Below, in pieces: positions 13,918-27,445 of a DNA stretch of 64,000 nt. The position numbers and the translations under genes are program-made. Under the pieces are notes generated by a model. It ran no database searches. It was given only the letters and a program-made list of their open reading frames with translations, and was not told where the DNA came from. The DNA lies in NCBI GenBank assembly GCA_035582835.1, contig JAYKAV010002297.1, forward strand, positions 833,966 to 897,965, written 5' to 3'. Each line of letters starts with the position of its first letter. Positions within the stretch are counted from its first letter, which is position 1. Source of the stretch: Phoebastria nigripes (Eukaryota > Chordata > Aves > Procellariiformes > Diomedeidae).

Positions 13918-13948
13918 AAGTTTTAAAACTTTTAAAGTTTTAAAACTT
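13918..13948. repeat. Tandem pair of 14-bp perfect palindromes
   Basis: AAGTTTTAAAACTT occurs at 13918-13931 and again at 13935-13948, a period of 17 bp. Each unit is its own reverse complement. This is probably simple AT-rich duplication. Confidence 0.9.
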
Positions 13949-15890
13949 TTGCTATGAACTTAAAAACCTTCCTTCTTCTAAAAAGAAGTTAAATACAAAA
14001 AATTGCTGTCTGAGTGGAATTATTTTGTCAATGCTTAGGAACCAGTGAAGTAAATGGTTATAGATGAGGTTGGAACGTAGCCTTAATAATAGGACATGCT
14101 GCCAGCATACACTATCATACTATGAAATGGGTATATTTATACAGATATAGTTAAAATGTCTCGTGTGAGAAGCCAAGTTAGTGTCAGAATAAATACTGTG
14201 ATATGGTCAGAAGGTGTGATTATGTCTTTTTTTGCAATACTAGATTATATATAACACAAAGTGTTTACTGTCTCCCATAACGTAGAGTGTGATTAATGCA
14301 TATCTAGAAAACTGCATCTCTGTTTCCCGTATGGAATGATCACCATGACAGATATATTTGTACAAGCCCAGCAGATCACATACCTTCAAAGAGCCAGGGC
14401 TAGCATTTAGAGCATGGCATAAAGCTGTGCCCCCTCCTGCCGGACAAGAGCTTGTACCTTTATTTCCTACTGTTTCACAAGGCTGCCTTGGCTCAGCTCC
14501 GCTTGCTCTCGCTGCTGGCTCTGCCAGGCTGCCTTCTGGCAGATGGCTGATTACCATAAAGAGGAGCCAGCCTGTTGTGGCTGCTGTGTACATATCCCGG
14601 CGTAACCAAGCACAGCGCAGCTGTAGCTAAGCACGTGAAAGCGGCATTCGTCTTCCCGCCGATGCTGGGTTTGACCTTTCGAAAGGAAAACTGGTGGTGT
14701 CACTTGGAGCAGATGGCGAACAGGAGCTTGGTAAAACATCTGCGATGTCATTTTTAAAAAGTCCCGTCAGGCTTTTCGTGGTCTGGAGTTGTGGCACCAG
14801 GATATCGCCATTTCTCCTCGTTCAAAAGGTGAGCTGCCGCCAAGGGCAGCGTGTGCATGATGTGGGGTGGAAAATGTGACCCTGCTTCCGCTTAAGAAAT
14901 TGTCAGCATTGCTTTGTGATGTCCTGAGCTTAACAAATAATATAGGTGAAATACAGAATATCATCCTCCATGACACAATGTGCACTTTGGTGTTGTACAC
15001 GGCCAAATTATCCAGCAAAAAATGAGATGTTCAAAGCGCAGTGGTCATTCAGGCAAGATGCTGTATGTGTGGATTACTCGCTGGCTGCAGGACAACTGCA
15101 AATGAGAGTCTGACAAACACACTTGTCAGGAGTTCAGTCATTCTCATGAGCCTCTTAAATCCATTGCGTTGTATTTAACTCGGTATTTAACAAATTCAAC
15201 CTGATTGAAGAATCAAATGCGTTAGTGGTTCTACTTCATTTTCCAGAGAGAGGAGGTGAAGATGTTTAAGCAGAAGATGGGTGTCACTCTAGGATGAGTT
15301 GGGGAATCTGGCTTTACGACTTCTGCCAGGGTATGAAACCATTGCTATGAAAATTGCTGTATGAACCACTGTGTCACCCATCCATGGGCATTTCAGTACA
15401 TAGCTGATGTGGGTCCTGGCTGCGCCATGGCTCACTGGAATAACTGGTGGCAGGGCTGATTTAGGCAGGGGATGGGACTTTCTCTGCTCTGAAGGGAAGG
15501 GGCTGGGAGGGATGATGGAAGCTTAGATCAATGGAAGTTACAAGAGGGGTGTTTAGATGGGTTTGGGGGGAAAGGCTGAAACTGGTGGGAAGTTTTCATC
15601 AGTGCAGAGGGTCTCACGCTGCTGGGGGGACTAAGTCAGGTGAGAGAAAACAAGCCATGCGCTAGTGGCCACCCTGCTCAACATCCCTAAACCCTGTGAA
15701 TTACCAGGGACAGCATGGCCTTGCATTTAGGATGTTTGTAGTTCTGCTAGCACTCTCTGAGCCTGCACTGGTTTTCCAGTTGTGTGATCTGCTTTGTGTG
15801 TTTGTTTGCATCTAATGTACTGTTCCTGAAGTGTCAAGCCTCTTTCAGCCACCTCAGATGCTTTGGATTATCACTTCTACCAATAATCTT

Positions 15891-16165
15891 ATAGAATCGT
15901 AGAATAGTTTGGGTTGGAAGGGACCTTTAAAGGTCATCTAGTCCAACCCCCCTGCCATGGGCAGGGACATCTTCAACTAGATCAGGTTGCTCAGAGCCCC
16001 GTCCAACCTGACCCTGAATGTTTCCAGGGATAGGGCATCTGCCACCTCTCCGGGCAACCTGTTCCAGTGTTTCACCACCCTCATTGTAAAAAATATCTTC
16101 CTTTTATGCAGTCTAAATCTACCCTCTTTTAGTTTAAAATTTTGCATCCTCCAACTTCTCCTGGT
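15891..16165 (-). mobile_element. CR1 retrotransposon 3' end fragment
   Basis: Starting at ATAGAATCGTAGAATAGTTT, the sequence continues with GGTTGGAAGGGACCTTTAAA, GGTCATCTAGTCCAACCCCC and a GGTTGCTCAGAGCCCCGTCC-type block. It then passes through the TGTTCCAGTGTTTCACCACC region. This is the reverse complement of the CR1 3' region, so the copy is on the minus strand and 5'-truncated. The right boundary is uncertain, because similarity becomes patchy after about 16140. The 152-codon open frame over it on the + strand is a repeat shadow. Confidence 0.93.
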
Positions 16166-17784
16166 AATCTGCCGGATTCCTGGAAATCTTGACTCCTATG
16201 CAAAGAAGAGTGCCTCTTTGTTTTGTGTGCTGTGGGCCTGGCTTGCCCAGGATGCACACTTGGCATCATACTGTATGCTCACAGTATGTGCAATGCCTTA
16301 TGGATGTACTAGGCTCTCTGTGTACATGCAGTGGGGTGCTGCCTTTCTGTCTGCAAATTTTAACAGGTATACCTTAGGTGGGTGTCTGGAAGAGACCCCA
16401 TTTCAGCTGCAGAGAGGACTTCAGGACTGGACTATCTCTAGCTGAGGAAAGTGGTGACAGACAGGCTTGTCACCAAGAAGCATCTTGACAGAGACACAAG
16501 AGCAGTTATTCCTCCCAGCAAACCATGCGAGAGGCTGAGAGGAGCCAACAAAAAGCACGAGGTAGCTGTTGTCACCCCTAACTACTAGCTGGTTGTTTTA
16601 TTTCTCAAGGAATGTAACAAGCCCATATTTACCTGTGATATCTACACAGCACCTCTGTGTGTTTCATTGTGGCAACCTAAAGTGACATAGGGATGTGGNC
16701 CTTTCTCCCTTCCCCTGGATATAAAGGGACATCAAAGATGGCAGAGGGGTCCCAGCCGCCTAAGAGGTATTCCTTCCCTTCGGTGGCTTCCTGGCACTGG
16801 CCCAGATCAAATATACACGTGGTTGTAAAAATATGAATGAAAAGAAACGTAACAGCACGTGGTGACAGTAAGTAGCTTAAATGCTGAATTACCTCAGTGA
16901 AAAGTAGGATAAAGGATGACTGAGTGTTTTGGATACAGCACTGGTTGTCTGCAGCAGTGGGAATGGGATCGCTGTGGAGTTAATTCATGGAGTGAATCAC
17001 ACATCCCAGAGACATAGGTGGATCCATCCTGATGGATGCTGTGGATGCATGAGCATCCACAGCAATTTATTCTCTTTGGAGCCTCTGAGCCACGCTCCCA
17101 TAGCAAAAGCACCTTCCTTGTGCTGGCTTCAGCTTCAGTGGGGGACAGTTTGGGTACCCTAAGAAGCAGCAAGGTGTGCCAGGGACTTTGCCTCACCCCT
17201 GCCTTGCACACCCCCAAGCCTGCACCCAAACCAGTGTTCCCCCCGCAGCATCCGTCTACCCCATTTTTGCTGTTCTCTGCTCCATGAGGCATCACTTGGG
17301 CTCCCCACAGTAGCGGGATATCTGGCCCTTAAAACTTCAAACATTAAAAAAACCTGCTGGAACAGTTAAAATACAGCACAAAAACACTGTGCTCACCAGA
17401 CTACCCGCTTTTTCCTATTCAGTTCTCCATCACCAGTTGTGTTGCGTGCATTTAGGAAAGAGCTGTTTGTGTCTTCAGCGTTAATTGTGGCTGTTAAACA
17501 CCATTCTTGTGTTACTCAATTAGTTCGATAAATTCCTGTCCTTAAAATGAGTTGACCATAGCAGGGTCTGCTGGAGTGCAAACCTACCAGCATTGGGCAC
17601 CACTGGGAGCTGCTACCGCTTGAAGCGACGTAGGCAGTTGGTTCTACGTGCAATACTTGGAAGTGATCATTTTTGCTAATCAAGTATAAGGTGTTCAGGC
17701 TGATTGTTAGGTTTCATCTGATCACAAGGCAGGCTGTTATTAATCCTTTATCAGTGTAGTGCTTTTGATTGAAATCTGTCTCTC

Positions 17785-17811
17785 TTTTTTTTTTTTTTTT
17801 TTTTTTTTTTT
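17785..17811. repeat. Poly(T) tract
   Basis: Twenty-seven consecutive T, followed by a C/T-rich stretch. A homopolymer of this kind can be a reversed retrotransposon tail or simple slippage; no flanking element is recognised. Confidence 0.9.
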
Positions 17812-20800
17812 CCTCTCCCCCTGCATTTTCCTTGCTGGACATAAAAGACAATGGAAGGGATAGGGCCAAACTGCTCTTCTGCAGACAAGAAGCTAATTGT
17901 CTAAAAACAACACGTCATTCAAGACCATGGGAGACTGAGGACAGTGGCAGGAGCATGAATATACAAAAGCGCCTACTGTTAAGGCCACAGCTTTAAGTGT
18001 TTAAATTCAAATCACATTCCCATTTGAGGTTCAAATTTATAGCAAGAACATACACACAAGGGTTTCAGTGTTTTATATAAATTTCATCCGACTTCTCAGG
18101 GTGTTCCTGATGGCAGCACATCAGAGCTGAGTGCAAGGGAGACTCGCTTTCCTTGCTGTATGAAGCAAAAATATTGAAGTAGGTTATTTTGGTTTGGTTT
18201 TATGTGCTCTGTGTTAGTAAATAGAGCAGCCTGTCATATCTAGGCTCTGGTTTTCCGATTGTGAGCTTAGTCCTTGGCTCGAAACACTATTGTTCTTGGA
18301 CCTTTGCCTTGAGCTGAAGGGCTCAGATGTGGGGAGGAAGAGGAGGAACCAAGCTAAAAATAAAGTGAAACAAAATGCTGTTTATGGCTATGGAGTAGAT
18401 AATGCTTTCCTAGATGTCCCTGCAGTCCCATCCTTGCAAGCAGTAGAGACTGGCACAGTTTGCTTTCACACGCAAGAGGTAAATATCTGTATCCCCTACC
18501 ACCTTCCTAATATTTTGCTCTGTGCTCTAACAGTGTTTGCTCAAACCAGTCACAGCAACAGAGAGAGAAACAGACTCCACTTCCCATCACATGTCAAGCA
18601 AAGAACATTTGCTTCGCAGATGTAAGAGGCAGGTCAAGTTCCTTCGCTCTTTCGTGTCCCTCAATGCGACCCCGTGGTGCCTGCTCCTGCCACGGCCCTA
18701 AACCGATGGGAAATGCTGAGAGCCATGTGGGCTTTTTGGTAGACAACAATACCTGTGCATACACATGCATGCTCTGCCCAGAACAATACCTGGACCGAAA
18801 GCACTCTGTCTCCATTTATTTACCCACCTCCACAACTGGGCATCCCATGAAGCACTGAAGGCTCCAGATGTAAGGTGGAGAAGGGGGTATTCCTGCACCG
18901 AGGGCCGCAGCACTCGCTGCGACAAGACTTTGTGCACGCAGGAGCTGAGCAGATGTTAGATCACTTATGGGAACAATGAGAATATCCCCAATTACATCAG
19001 ATGAGCTGTAAACTAGGCGTGAGGCAACGGCCAACAGTCAGGATTTAGAAGAAAGCTTCTTTTGGACAGGACATTCCCTCTTTGCCCGTTTTCAGGCTTT
19101 GAGTACGTGCCACTAAACCCTCTGCTATCAAACCCTGTTGGTGCTGGGTACAACGCTAAAAGCGTAGGATTGAATCAGTGCACAGATTACCCTGCTTCAG
19201 TATAGATACCACAGAGGCAGGTAAAATACTCAGGCGTTTAAATATTTTCCATGAAAATCACTCAGCTGTGGTTATCTTTGACCAGTATATCAACATTCAC
19301 CATCACGTGGATAAGCAGTGGCTGAGGAAAGATCAGAGGCCGCATCTTCTGCCTCTCCAGCCACACTGCTCTTGCACTGATAAAACATTCCTGCAGCTTT
19401 ACAAGCTCAGAGAAACAGATAAAGAGTTTCTCTCAGTGATATGGTTTAATCAGGTTGTTGTGAATAGTTTATGTGCAGTGTCAAGAGCACGAGGTGCTCA
19501 ATTTCTTGAAATATTTGAACAAGCAGAACATCAGAAGTGTTTAAAGTTTGGGGGTTAGTGTCTCAGTAACAAGGCACAGTGTATTTTCAGACATTTTAGA
19601 CTTATTAATAATAATATTTCTCTGTGTGAGTAAAACACACAGCACTGATGATGCCTCTGGGGTCCTTTCCCTACACGTACTGCTTGCGCTCGAAGTGGGC
19701 CAGTTGCTATCTCCCGAGGACCCAGTCAGGGTATCTACTGGTATATTCCCAGGTCTGGCATTTGAGTTTGGGTATATTATTAACACATCCCGTTTCTTCT
19801 TTTAGGGCAGTTAATTGAGAAGCCGCAGCAAAGCTGCTTTTTCCTGAATCCCTAAAACCTTGGAGGTCCCTTTCCCTTTGCAGCAGTAACTGATAACGTG
19901 TAGTCAGATGGCCTCTGAGAGCAGTGTGTTACTAAAAATCAGGCACTTGAGTACTGGTGTCGTGAGCTGGACTGATGCTAAAGGGCAGACAGGCAAGTCC
20001 CTTGTGCAGAAACCTCAGGCTGGGCACAACTGCCCTGTTGCCAAATGCAGCCATTTTGCTTTCACAGCTAAAANATGGGGGTGCTTCATGTATCTTACTC
20101 TAAAGTCCTCCTCATGACCAGGGAAAGGGCTTGTGCACCCAAAGCGATGGACAATTTTCTTCCTGTGCGGGTGTGCTCTAATAAAAGATATAATCTCTTC
20201 TTACAAACTTTGTCTCATTTAGTGGAGAAAATGCAACAGTACTTTTACTGTCATGCGGGTGGATAAAGTGCAGGAATTGTCCATCTACATCCCAGTCCCA
20301 TGTCTGTGCCTTACCTATCTAGGAAATGGGTAGTGCAAAAAAGACCTCTGAAGCAACACCTTCCTCCCCCTTTTTCAACAATGAAGGCATTTTGTTTCTC
20401 TCTTTCTGGGGCATTTTGTGCCCCACTGCTTACTAAACCTTAAACCACTTTCCTCCCCTCAGCTGCTGTGTGTTTCATCTATGCTGGTACCAGCAAAGAG
20501 CTGCTGGCCAGGTGGGGTTCACCTGTCAGCTCCCTCCCTGCAGCCACTGGAAACGCAGGTTGTGGGGACAGTGTCATTTGCACATGGTCTGGGACAACTC
20601 TCCAAAGACTTGTCTGGACACAGGATAAGGATGCAGGTCATGNGCCAGCCTTCCTCCCCACTGCTGTCAAGTTGAAGTGACTCACTCTTCCACCCCACCA
20701 CTACAAGAGAGGTGGTTTTTGGTCAGTCCTAACCTTGTCATTTGAGGGTTTTGGAAAAAAAATATAGGAAAACAGCGGCAAGCCAGACGGGCAGCGCCAT

Positions 20801-21335
20801 CTGTGTTGAAGGCTTGCCACCCCTCACCGGCTGGGATCTGCGCTACAATCTGCAGCCACCAACTGCTGAAGAAGCTTGTGAGCTCTGGCTTCAGTATTAA
20901 GGGCAGCAAATTACTATCAGAAGGAAAAATCCTGTATCAAACCAACCCCAAAGCCAGAACAGGAATGAGGGTGGCACCTGGAAGTGCATGCTGAGCCTGG
21001 GTGAGCTGGACGTGAGACACCCAAGCTGAATGGGGGAAGGTCAGCAGCGCTGCCTTGTTTGTGTCAGCTGAAGGTCTTGCATTATCTGCTCAAAATGCAA
21101 GGACAGATCCATCTAACTCAAAGTCTGCAAGATGTGACTCTTGAAAAATAAGGCAGTGGGCTTCATTCCTTCCATGAAGTAGCTCAGTGGCTTCATTGAA
21201 CCTCTGGAGGTGAACCTCTGGGTGAAGTTGGCTCCTTTGTTTAAAACCTTCACCTCACCATCAAGACTGTTATAAATCCCAGTCACAAATTAAATGTTGT
21301 GATACTTTTATTCCGATTTTGTCTCCTTAAAGTGG

Positions 21336-21343
<8 letters not shown>

Positions 21344-21373
<30 letters not shown>
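21344..21373. repeat. Poly(A) tract
   Basis: Thirty consecutive A preceded by a short T run. I looked upstream for a retrocopied gene body and saw nothing recognisable, so it is listed only as a homopolymer. Confidence 0.9.
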
Positions 21374-21376
<3 letters not shown>

Positions 21377-24300
21377 CTTTTGTCATCATTTTCTTTGCCC
21401 CCCTTTTCTCACACAGAATCAAATCAAACTCCTTCGTCTGGTTTTATTACAGAGTGCTGTTACAGAAGGTGATTAAGGGTTTTTTAACTGGCAGCTACAG
21501 AAGTATCGCTTTCATTGCACAAAATGTGTGATGGATATCGAGAACACTTTCAACCAGTTGTTTGCCTTCTTTGATTTGTGTGGTACAACTAATGTAATAA
21601 CATCTTTGCAAATTACATTAATTATTACTTTCCCTTGTGTTATGGAAACAGAAAGAAGAGCTTTTTTAGAATATAACAGCAGCAATTTCTCATGTCACAT
21701 ACTTTGCAATGTTCAAACCAATTATCACATCAGTAAAAACATGAAAAACAGTTTCACTGTTACAGTCATTACTGAGAATACATGGTTGTCGTTGTTGCAA
21801 ATGTGCTATCTACATTAACACATATCTTAGCGAATGCCAAAAGAATTTTCTTAAAAGAATCTTGTATTTTTCAAGCAACGACAGCACTGATAAACAAGTG
21901 CTCTTGCTTCTGTGGTCATGGCTTAAATTCTGCTTTCAAGATTAATATCTGAATTTGCTCCTGTTGATTGATACAGATATTAAATCTGTATTGTCATAAA
22001 TTTGGCTTAGCAGCTGGGAAACATATTTAAAGCTGGGGAGAAATTAATATGAATAAGACGATATGTGAGGAGCTGTTTTAATACTGCTGGGAGCAGAAAG
22101 ATCAGGTTTCTTCAGTTAATACAAACAGTACATTTGCATCCACATCTTAAGACAGGGACCTGGGAGTGACCAATGGCTACTGTATAGAAATTTTTGTTGG
22201 TAAGATTTTGTCAGCAAAGACTACAGTGGGGAGAGAGCCTATAATGGTAGAACTAATCTTCTTCCTTGAGAGCTAAAATCCCCCAATCGATGTAATTAAT
22301 ACAGTAAAAAGACTCTACTGCTGCTGTGAGTTGTGCGTGTGTCGGGGACTATTTTGCCAGCGTTGCTCCAGCAGTGGGAGAGCCTTTTGCTTGTCCTTGT
22401 AGCTCATGGCAGAAGCAGGTCACTGCATCTGCTCAGGCACCTTGACAGGGGTGGATTTGAGCGGGTAGAGGTACCGGGGCAGAGGCAAACAACAAAGTGC
22501 TCGTGATGAGAGTGTGGAGCGGCATGTTACACTGGGGGGTATCTGTCCTTGGTGTGATCACCGTGGTGGGTTTTAGCTTTTCAGCTCAAAGCTCTGCCTA
22601 GTAACGAGAAAGACAAGCTTTCGGTCTGCAGTTTCACCAGTACTTTAATCCAGCATCATCTGCCACCAAGAAAGGCAGTCCCACCGCCTTCCTGCCTTTG
22701 TGCTGTTCTAGCCCCTGTGTTTCACAGCGGTTGCGTGTTCAGGTCTACATGGCACCCGATCTAGATCAAAGATGATGATTTGCTCTCAGCCTTTAGTTAG
22801 GCTGAGTTTCCCATTGAGCTCTTCGCTGTATTGAATTCATCCTAAGAACTTCAAAACAGGGAAGCCCTGCCAAGCACGCTCCTGCTGAGCCGTGCTGTCC
22901 AATGCACGTGCTTCACCGAAGATTGGTTTCAAAGTGTGGCTTTGACTGTGGATGAAAGTCTTCACCTGAGCAGCATGAAGGTGGCTGGGTGGTGCGGCTG
23001 TACGATCACGTAGCCGGGAGGAAAATTTGGCTGCCTGAAGTCTGCAATATTACTTTAAATGCTATTAAGCGTTAAGCCTTGTTTTAGTCATAAAACTTAA
23101 TGAAACACTGCTACAGAGGTGTTTCAGGAGTCCTGCTGGCCTCTGTTGTACTTCATAAAGTTCCTAAACGATCCTCTGCCTTGTTTTGGTTTAATTCTCA
23201 TGGGAAAAGCGTACCCTTTTGGTTTCTTGTAACTCATTAAATGCTGACAGCTGGCATGATGTTGTACAAGACACAGGAAAAGAGAGCAGGAAAATTCAGA
23301 AGAAACGTAATGGAGGATGTGCCCCCCACGGTAACCAGAGAGCAGCTCTAAGTGGCAAAATCATGGGACTTGTATCAGCCTGATGTTTTCTGGATAAACA
23401 AAATGAAGCTAATTTACACCGACGACTAAATTGTGTTTCTGCTGAGTCCAACTGCAAAGTTTCCATTTGCCATCAAATTCATCATCTTGGATTTTTATGT
23501 GCGATATCCCCTGAAGACGGGGGAGCCAGCTAACTCACAGCAAGGTCAGCCTTATTTATCTTTGTGAACCAGCCTGTTGTTTCAGGGTCGCACTTACAGT
23601 GGTGCTGATACCGGTGAGGCTGCGCTGGCATAGCAATGCTCTCATCCTCCACCTCGCTGTGGGTTGAAAGCAGGCCTAATGCACGTCGAGAGTGTTGGCG
23701 TTACGCCTGATTTGTCACATGCAAGTAACTGCCCTGCCCATCCTCGCTTCAGAACGGTATCTCGGAGTGACATTTCTGGACTCTTTATTTAATTTTATCA
23801 TCCATGGAAGGGGTAAACAAAGGAAGCTGGGAGACAGATGTGCAGCCGATACAAACACAAATCTTTCTAATGAGCTCAGTGGAGCTGAACTAGTTACATC
23901 AGGAGAAAAATTTCCCTTTCTTCCCAGGTCAGAAATTGAGACCTGCAGCCTGGCTTGCCCGTACTCAGCCTGACTGCTGTCGTTTGCTCCCAGAAACACA
24001 ATTTCTGTATTTTCAAACAGGGCTGGTGGAGGGTGCTTCCCCTGGAGGGAAGAGCTGGGGGCTCGGCTGCCCAGCAGACAGGAGCTCGAGTGCTAAAGAG
24101 AGGAATGATGTTCGTTAGCCACCTTGCTGGCTGCTGGATTTCTTCCCAGGCACCTGGGTGGCCGAGTGTGGCAGAGTGTGAAGCGCTGACCTGGTTTCCT
24201 TGTGTACAGCAAGGATGCGTGTTCGTGACTTCACTGGGAGGTGATGTGCCCCAAAGCCAAGTGCTGTAATGCTGGCGTGTGCAGACATGGCGTGGTACCA

Positions 24301-27300
24301 GCCAGCAAAAGCCTGGATAGGTGCAATCCTGTACATCTCATCGGCCCCCTTCTTAACAGATGCTTTGCTTTTTTATTATAGGGGGTAGTAAATAAGTAAA
24401 TTTATATTTTTATATAATCAGCAACAACATAGCTTTAGGGACTTCCTGAAAATCTGAAAATCTGATGTAGAAATGAGCAAAAGGACAACTGCAGTGNTTA
24501 AAAACTCAGGGCTGTTCTTTGAACTTTTACCTCATTTTTTAAACAAAGTCATCAGCTGTGATTGCATCCAGTTTGAGACCATTGCCATAATTAATTTTAA
24601 TTAAAGTATATTTAATTTAAACCTTGAAAAGCTTTTTCATGTCATTGCATAGCGCCCATATTCATATATGATAGAACATCACTCANATGCAATTTTGCAG
24701 TTCGATGTTGACTCATACAGCACCTGCTAGCTTAGCCATGCTTTGAAAATTCAAAATACGCTCTTGCAAGTAGGTTGCAGCGAATGCCAATACAATGATT
24801 ACATAAGGCAGAGGAATCTACTGTCATGCATAGCTGCAATTTTGTGAAATACCACATCACACGTGTCCTCACACATGCCAATAGGTTTTTATGGCATACT
24901 GTGGATTGATTTTTCTGTGCCCTTATCAATCTATTCCGTGATGATCTCAGTTTGAGGTGGCGATGCAGGGAGGACAGGGTTTTGATCCATGCTTCTGAAA
25001 TCTCTGTGACGCTGGCCGTTTGACTGGCAAATTTATTTCCTGCTTCCCCAAATTGGAGCCATCCTTAAGCAGTCGCTTGCTCCCAGCAGCTTCCAGCCCT
25101 GACTGCTGTGGCGTTCGCTTTTGGGAAGCTGTGAAAAACAATGAATACAGCTACAACTGACTTGAGAGCCAGAAACATTTGGTATGGTAATAAAAATGTT
25201 CCTGCCAGAACAGTAGCAGCCAGCTTAATAGCTAATTGGCTTTATTCTCACTGAGCGGTATCTATACATTTCTTTGGAAACTGGCTGCGGGGTCGAAGCA
25301 AGTGATATTATTCCCTTCGCACCTCATATAAAGCTGATACAGAAATCACAAAGCAAGCAAGTGTATAAAGGTGTGATGCTATTGATTAGCTTATGAAAAT
25401 ACCATTCGGATTTAGTAGAAAATGAAACAGAAGTATTTCTTTTATGTATTTGAAACAATCAAAAAAATGTATAGACAAAGTAAATTATTTACTGTACGAA
25501 TCTCCATATAAGCAGGTCACAGTGTCTAGGTAAGGCTGCAAACAATATTAATTGAAAAATGTATTGCTTCTCTTCCTGAAATTTACTGCCACCTTGAATT
25601 AGTATTCCTCATGGTAATTGCTTGTCAAGCACACGGCCAATAAATAACGCGGGTGGTGTAAACACAGCTATGTGATTGGGAAGTTAAAAAAGGTTTGGCA
25701 ATGCCTTTTGGGGGGTCTTTCTGTTTCTCAGATGAAGAGTTTTTCCTACCCACAAAATTCTAAGTTATCTGTACGAGCCCGTGTTGGCTCAGCCAACAGT
25801 TCACCTCTGTTCTGCAGATTTTAGCCACATGAATAATTTCCAGTTCCGCTTTCCTATTGCCATTGATTTTCAAAAGGGAGCGGGTGCGATCAAGAATATC
25901 CAGCGTTACTATTGTTATTGCTAAACCAAATGAGAATAAAGTTGAAAAAGCTCTTGAATGGCCTCCTGGAAGCCAGTGTTTAACTCCTGGTGTTGGGATG
26001 AGAAATGCAGATTTTTCTACACCCTGGGAAGCATCCAATACTAGTCTGCATCAGAATTGCTGAACAGACTGGACTTTGAGATCGAGCCAGAAGATTAATT
26101 CCTACTTTCCTGCCACAGCCTCCTTCCTCCTGGANCTGGAAAATGAGCCAAAAACCCCTAAGCAGTGTGTCTGGCCTTTGCTGTTGGCTGCCAGGGCCCT
26201 GGGTGCACCCATTGCCTTGCTCCCGGGACCCCCATGCGCCCCATTCCCATCCCTGGCTGCTCCTCACTTGCTGGCTGGATGTCCCCATCTGGTCATGGAC
26301 CCACAATGTGGGGCCCCCTCTCCCATCACCAAGCTGCTTCCTGGCATGGCCACCCACCTTCATCTCTCGGGCAATTTATCCTAGCTTCCCTTTGTTAAAA
26401 AGCAAAAGTTTGATTTGGATCATTCAGAGTACTTTATTTTCAGTATAATTGGAGAACTGGCTAGCATTTGTCACATAGATACCGTCTTTACAAAGAAAGA
26501 TGTTGGAATTTTGTACAGTGAACAGGGTGACCTTTACTCAAATGCTACCAAATTATACGTAGGTAAACAAGTAAACCAGGTTCAGGACCAAAGGAGGTGG
26601 TGCTCCATGAAAGAAGTGATGGACCTTAGGAAGCCTTTCCTAAAGGGTGGTGTTTGGATGCAAGATGTTTTTATGAGTTCAAAGGGAAGATGGAAAAGTG
26701 CTTGGAGGAGAGACCCTTTGTTTCCCGAAAGACAAAGTGCACCAGGCTCAAGAAGCCCCCGAACTGAATGTAAACAGAGGTTGGGAGAATATTAGGGAGC
26801 AGAAGGATCACATACACTTGCCCTGCTCCTGCCCTCCCCTCGCTGTCCACTTATGGCCACAGCTGGGTACAGAATGATGGGCCAGAGGGATCCTTGGTTG
26901 GAGTGAGCATGGCCGCCTTGTCACCTCGTCGGTGGCTTTCAGAAGCAAGACGTAGCCTCTGCATGGTGGTTCACAGGCAGAAGTTAACCCTTGCTGAAGT
27001 CCTGCCTCTGCAGAGGACAAGTTACTGCATTTCCATGCTTAATGATTTACTCTTCAAAATAGTAGGGTTTGGGGCAACGCTGCTGCCTTCTCATGTGGAT
27101 CCTGGGCAACATGAAGTGGTTTGTTGGTGATTGATTTGGATGGATAGCCTTATTGGCGGCTCAAACCTTTGGGTATAGGAACAGTGAATAATAGCAAAAA
27201 TAATTTTTAACTTTATTTGACTGACTTTTTGCTTAAACATTAAGTAAACTCATCATCTTAATTAATTAGAAGTGATCTTTCAAAGTTAACAGAGCAAAAT

Positions 27301-27445
27301 TACTTATTGTTGGTGGGTGTACTTATAGATCTACAAATAAAAATCTACACAAAAGCCTGATCCTACTTTCATTGTAATTTTACTCATGTGCAATGTTTCT
27401 TTAGGTTAGAAGTCATACAAAATAGACTTGGTTTGTCTAACTTAT

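Larger units (their letters stand above)
10575..15890. other. Gene-free upstream region, block 2
   Basis: No supported gene. The block contains TTTG-type simple repeats at 11392-11454, a long T tract interrupted by the only assembly gap (11541-11590), and an AT-rich palindromic duplication at 13918-13948. Open frames here are short and overlap each other on both strands, as expected of non-coding DNA. Confidence 0.6.
16166..27440. other. Gene-free upstream region, block 3
   Basis: No supported gene. The block includes a 27-base T run (17785-17811) and a 30-base A run (21344-21373). It also has AT-rich, compositionally complex segments (about 21500-22100, 24530-24720 and 25200-25700) with TAATTA-type homeodomain cores, which could be conserved regulatory DNA. 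Open frames up to about 130 codons occur on both strands, but none shows recognisable domains, splice context or codon bias. Confidence 0.6.

Noticed and set aside
15987..16445. 152-codon + strand frame
   Set aside because: Its first half is the reverse complement of a CR1 3' end; the rest shows no domain.
21000..21373. Processed retrocopy ending in the 30-A run
   Set aside because: No gene-like sequence precedes the tract and no flanking duplication was seen. A simple homopolymer is the plainer reading.
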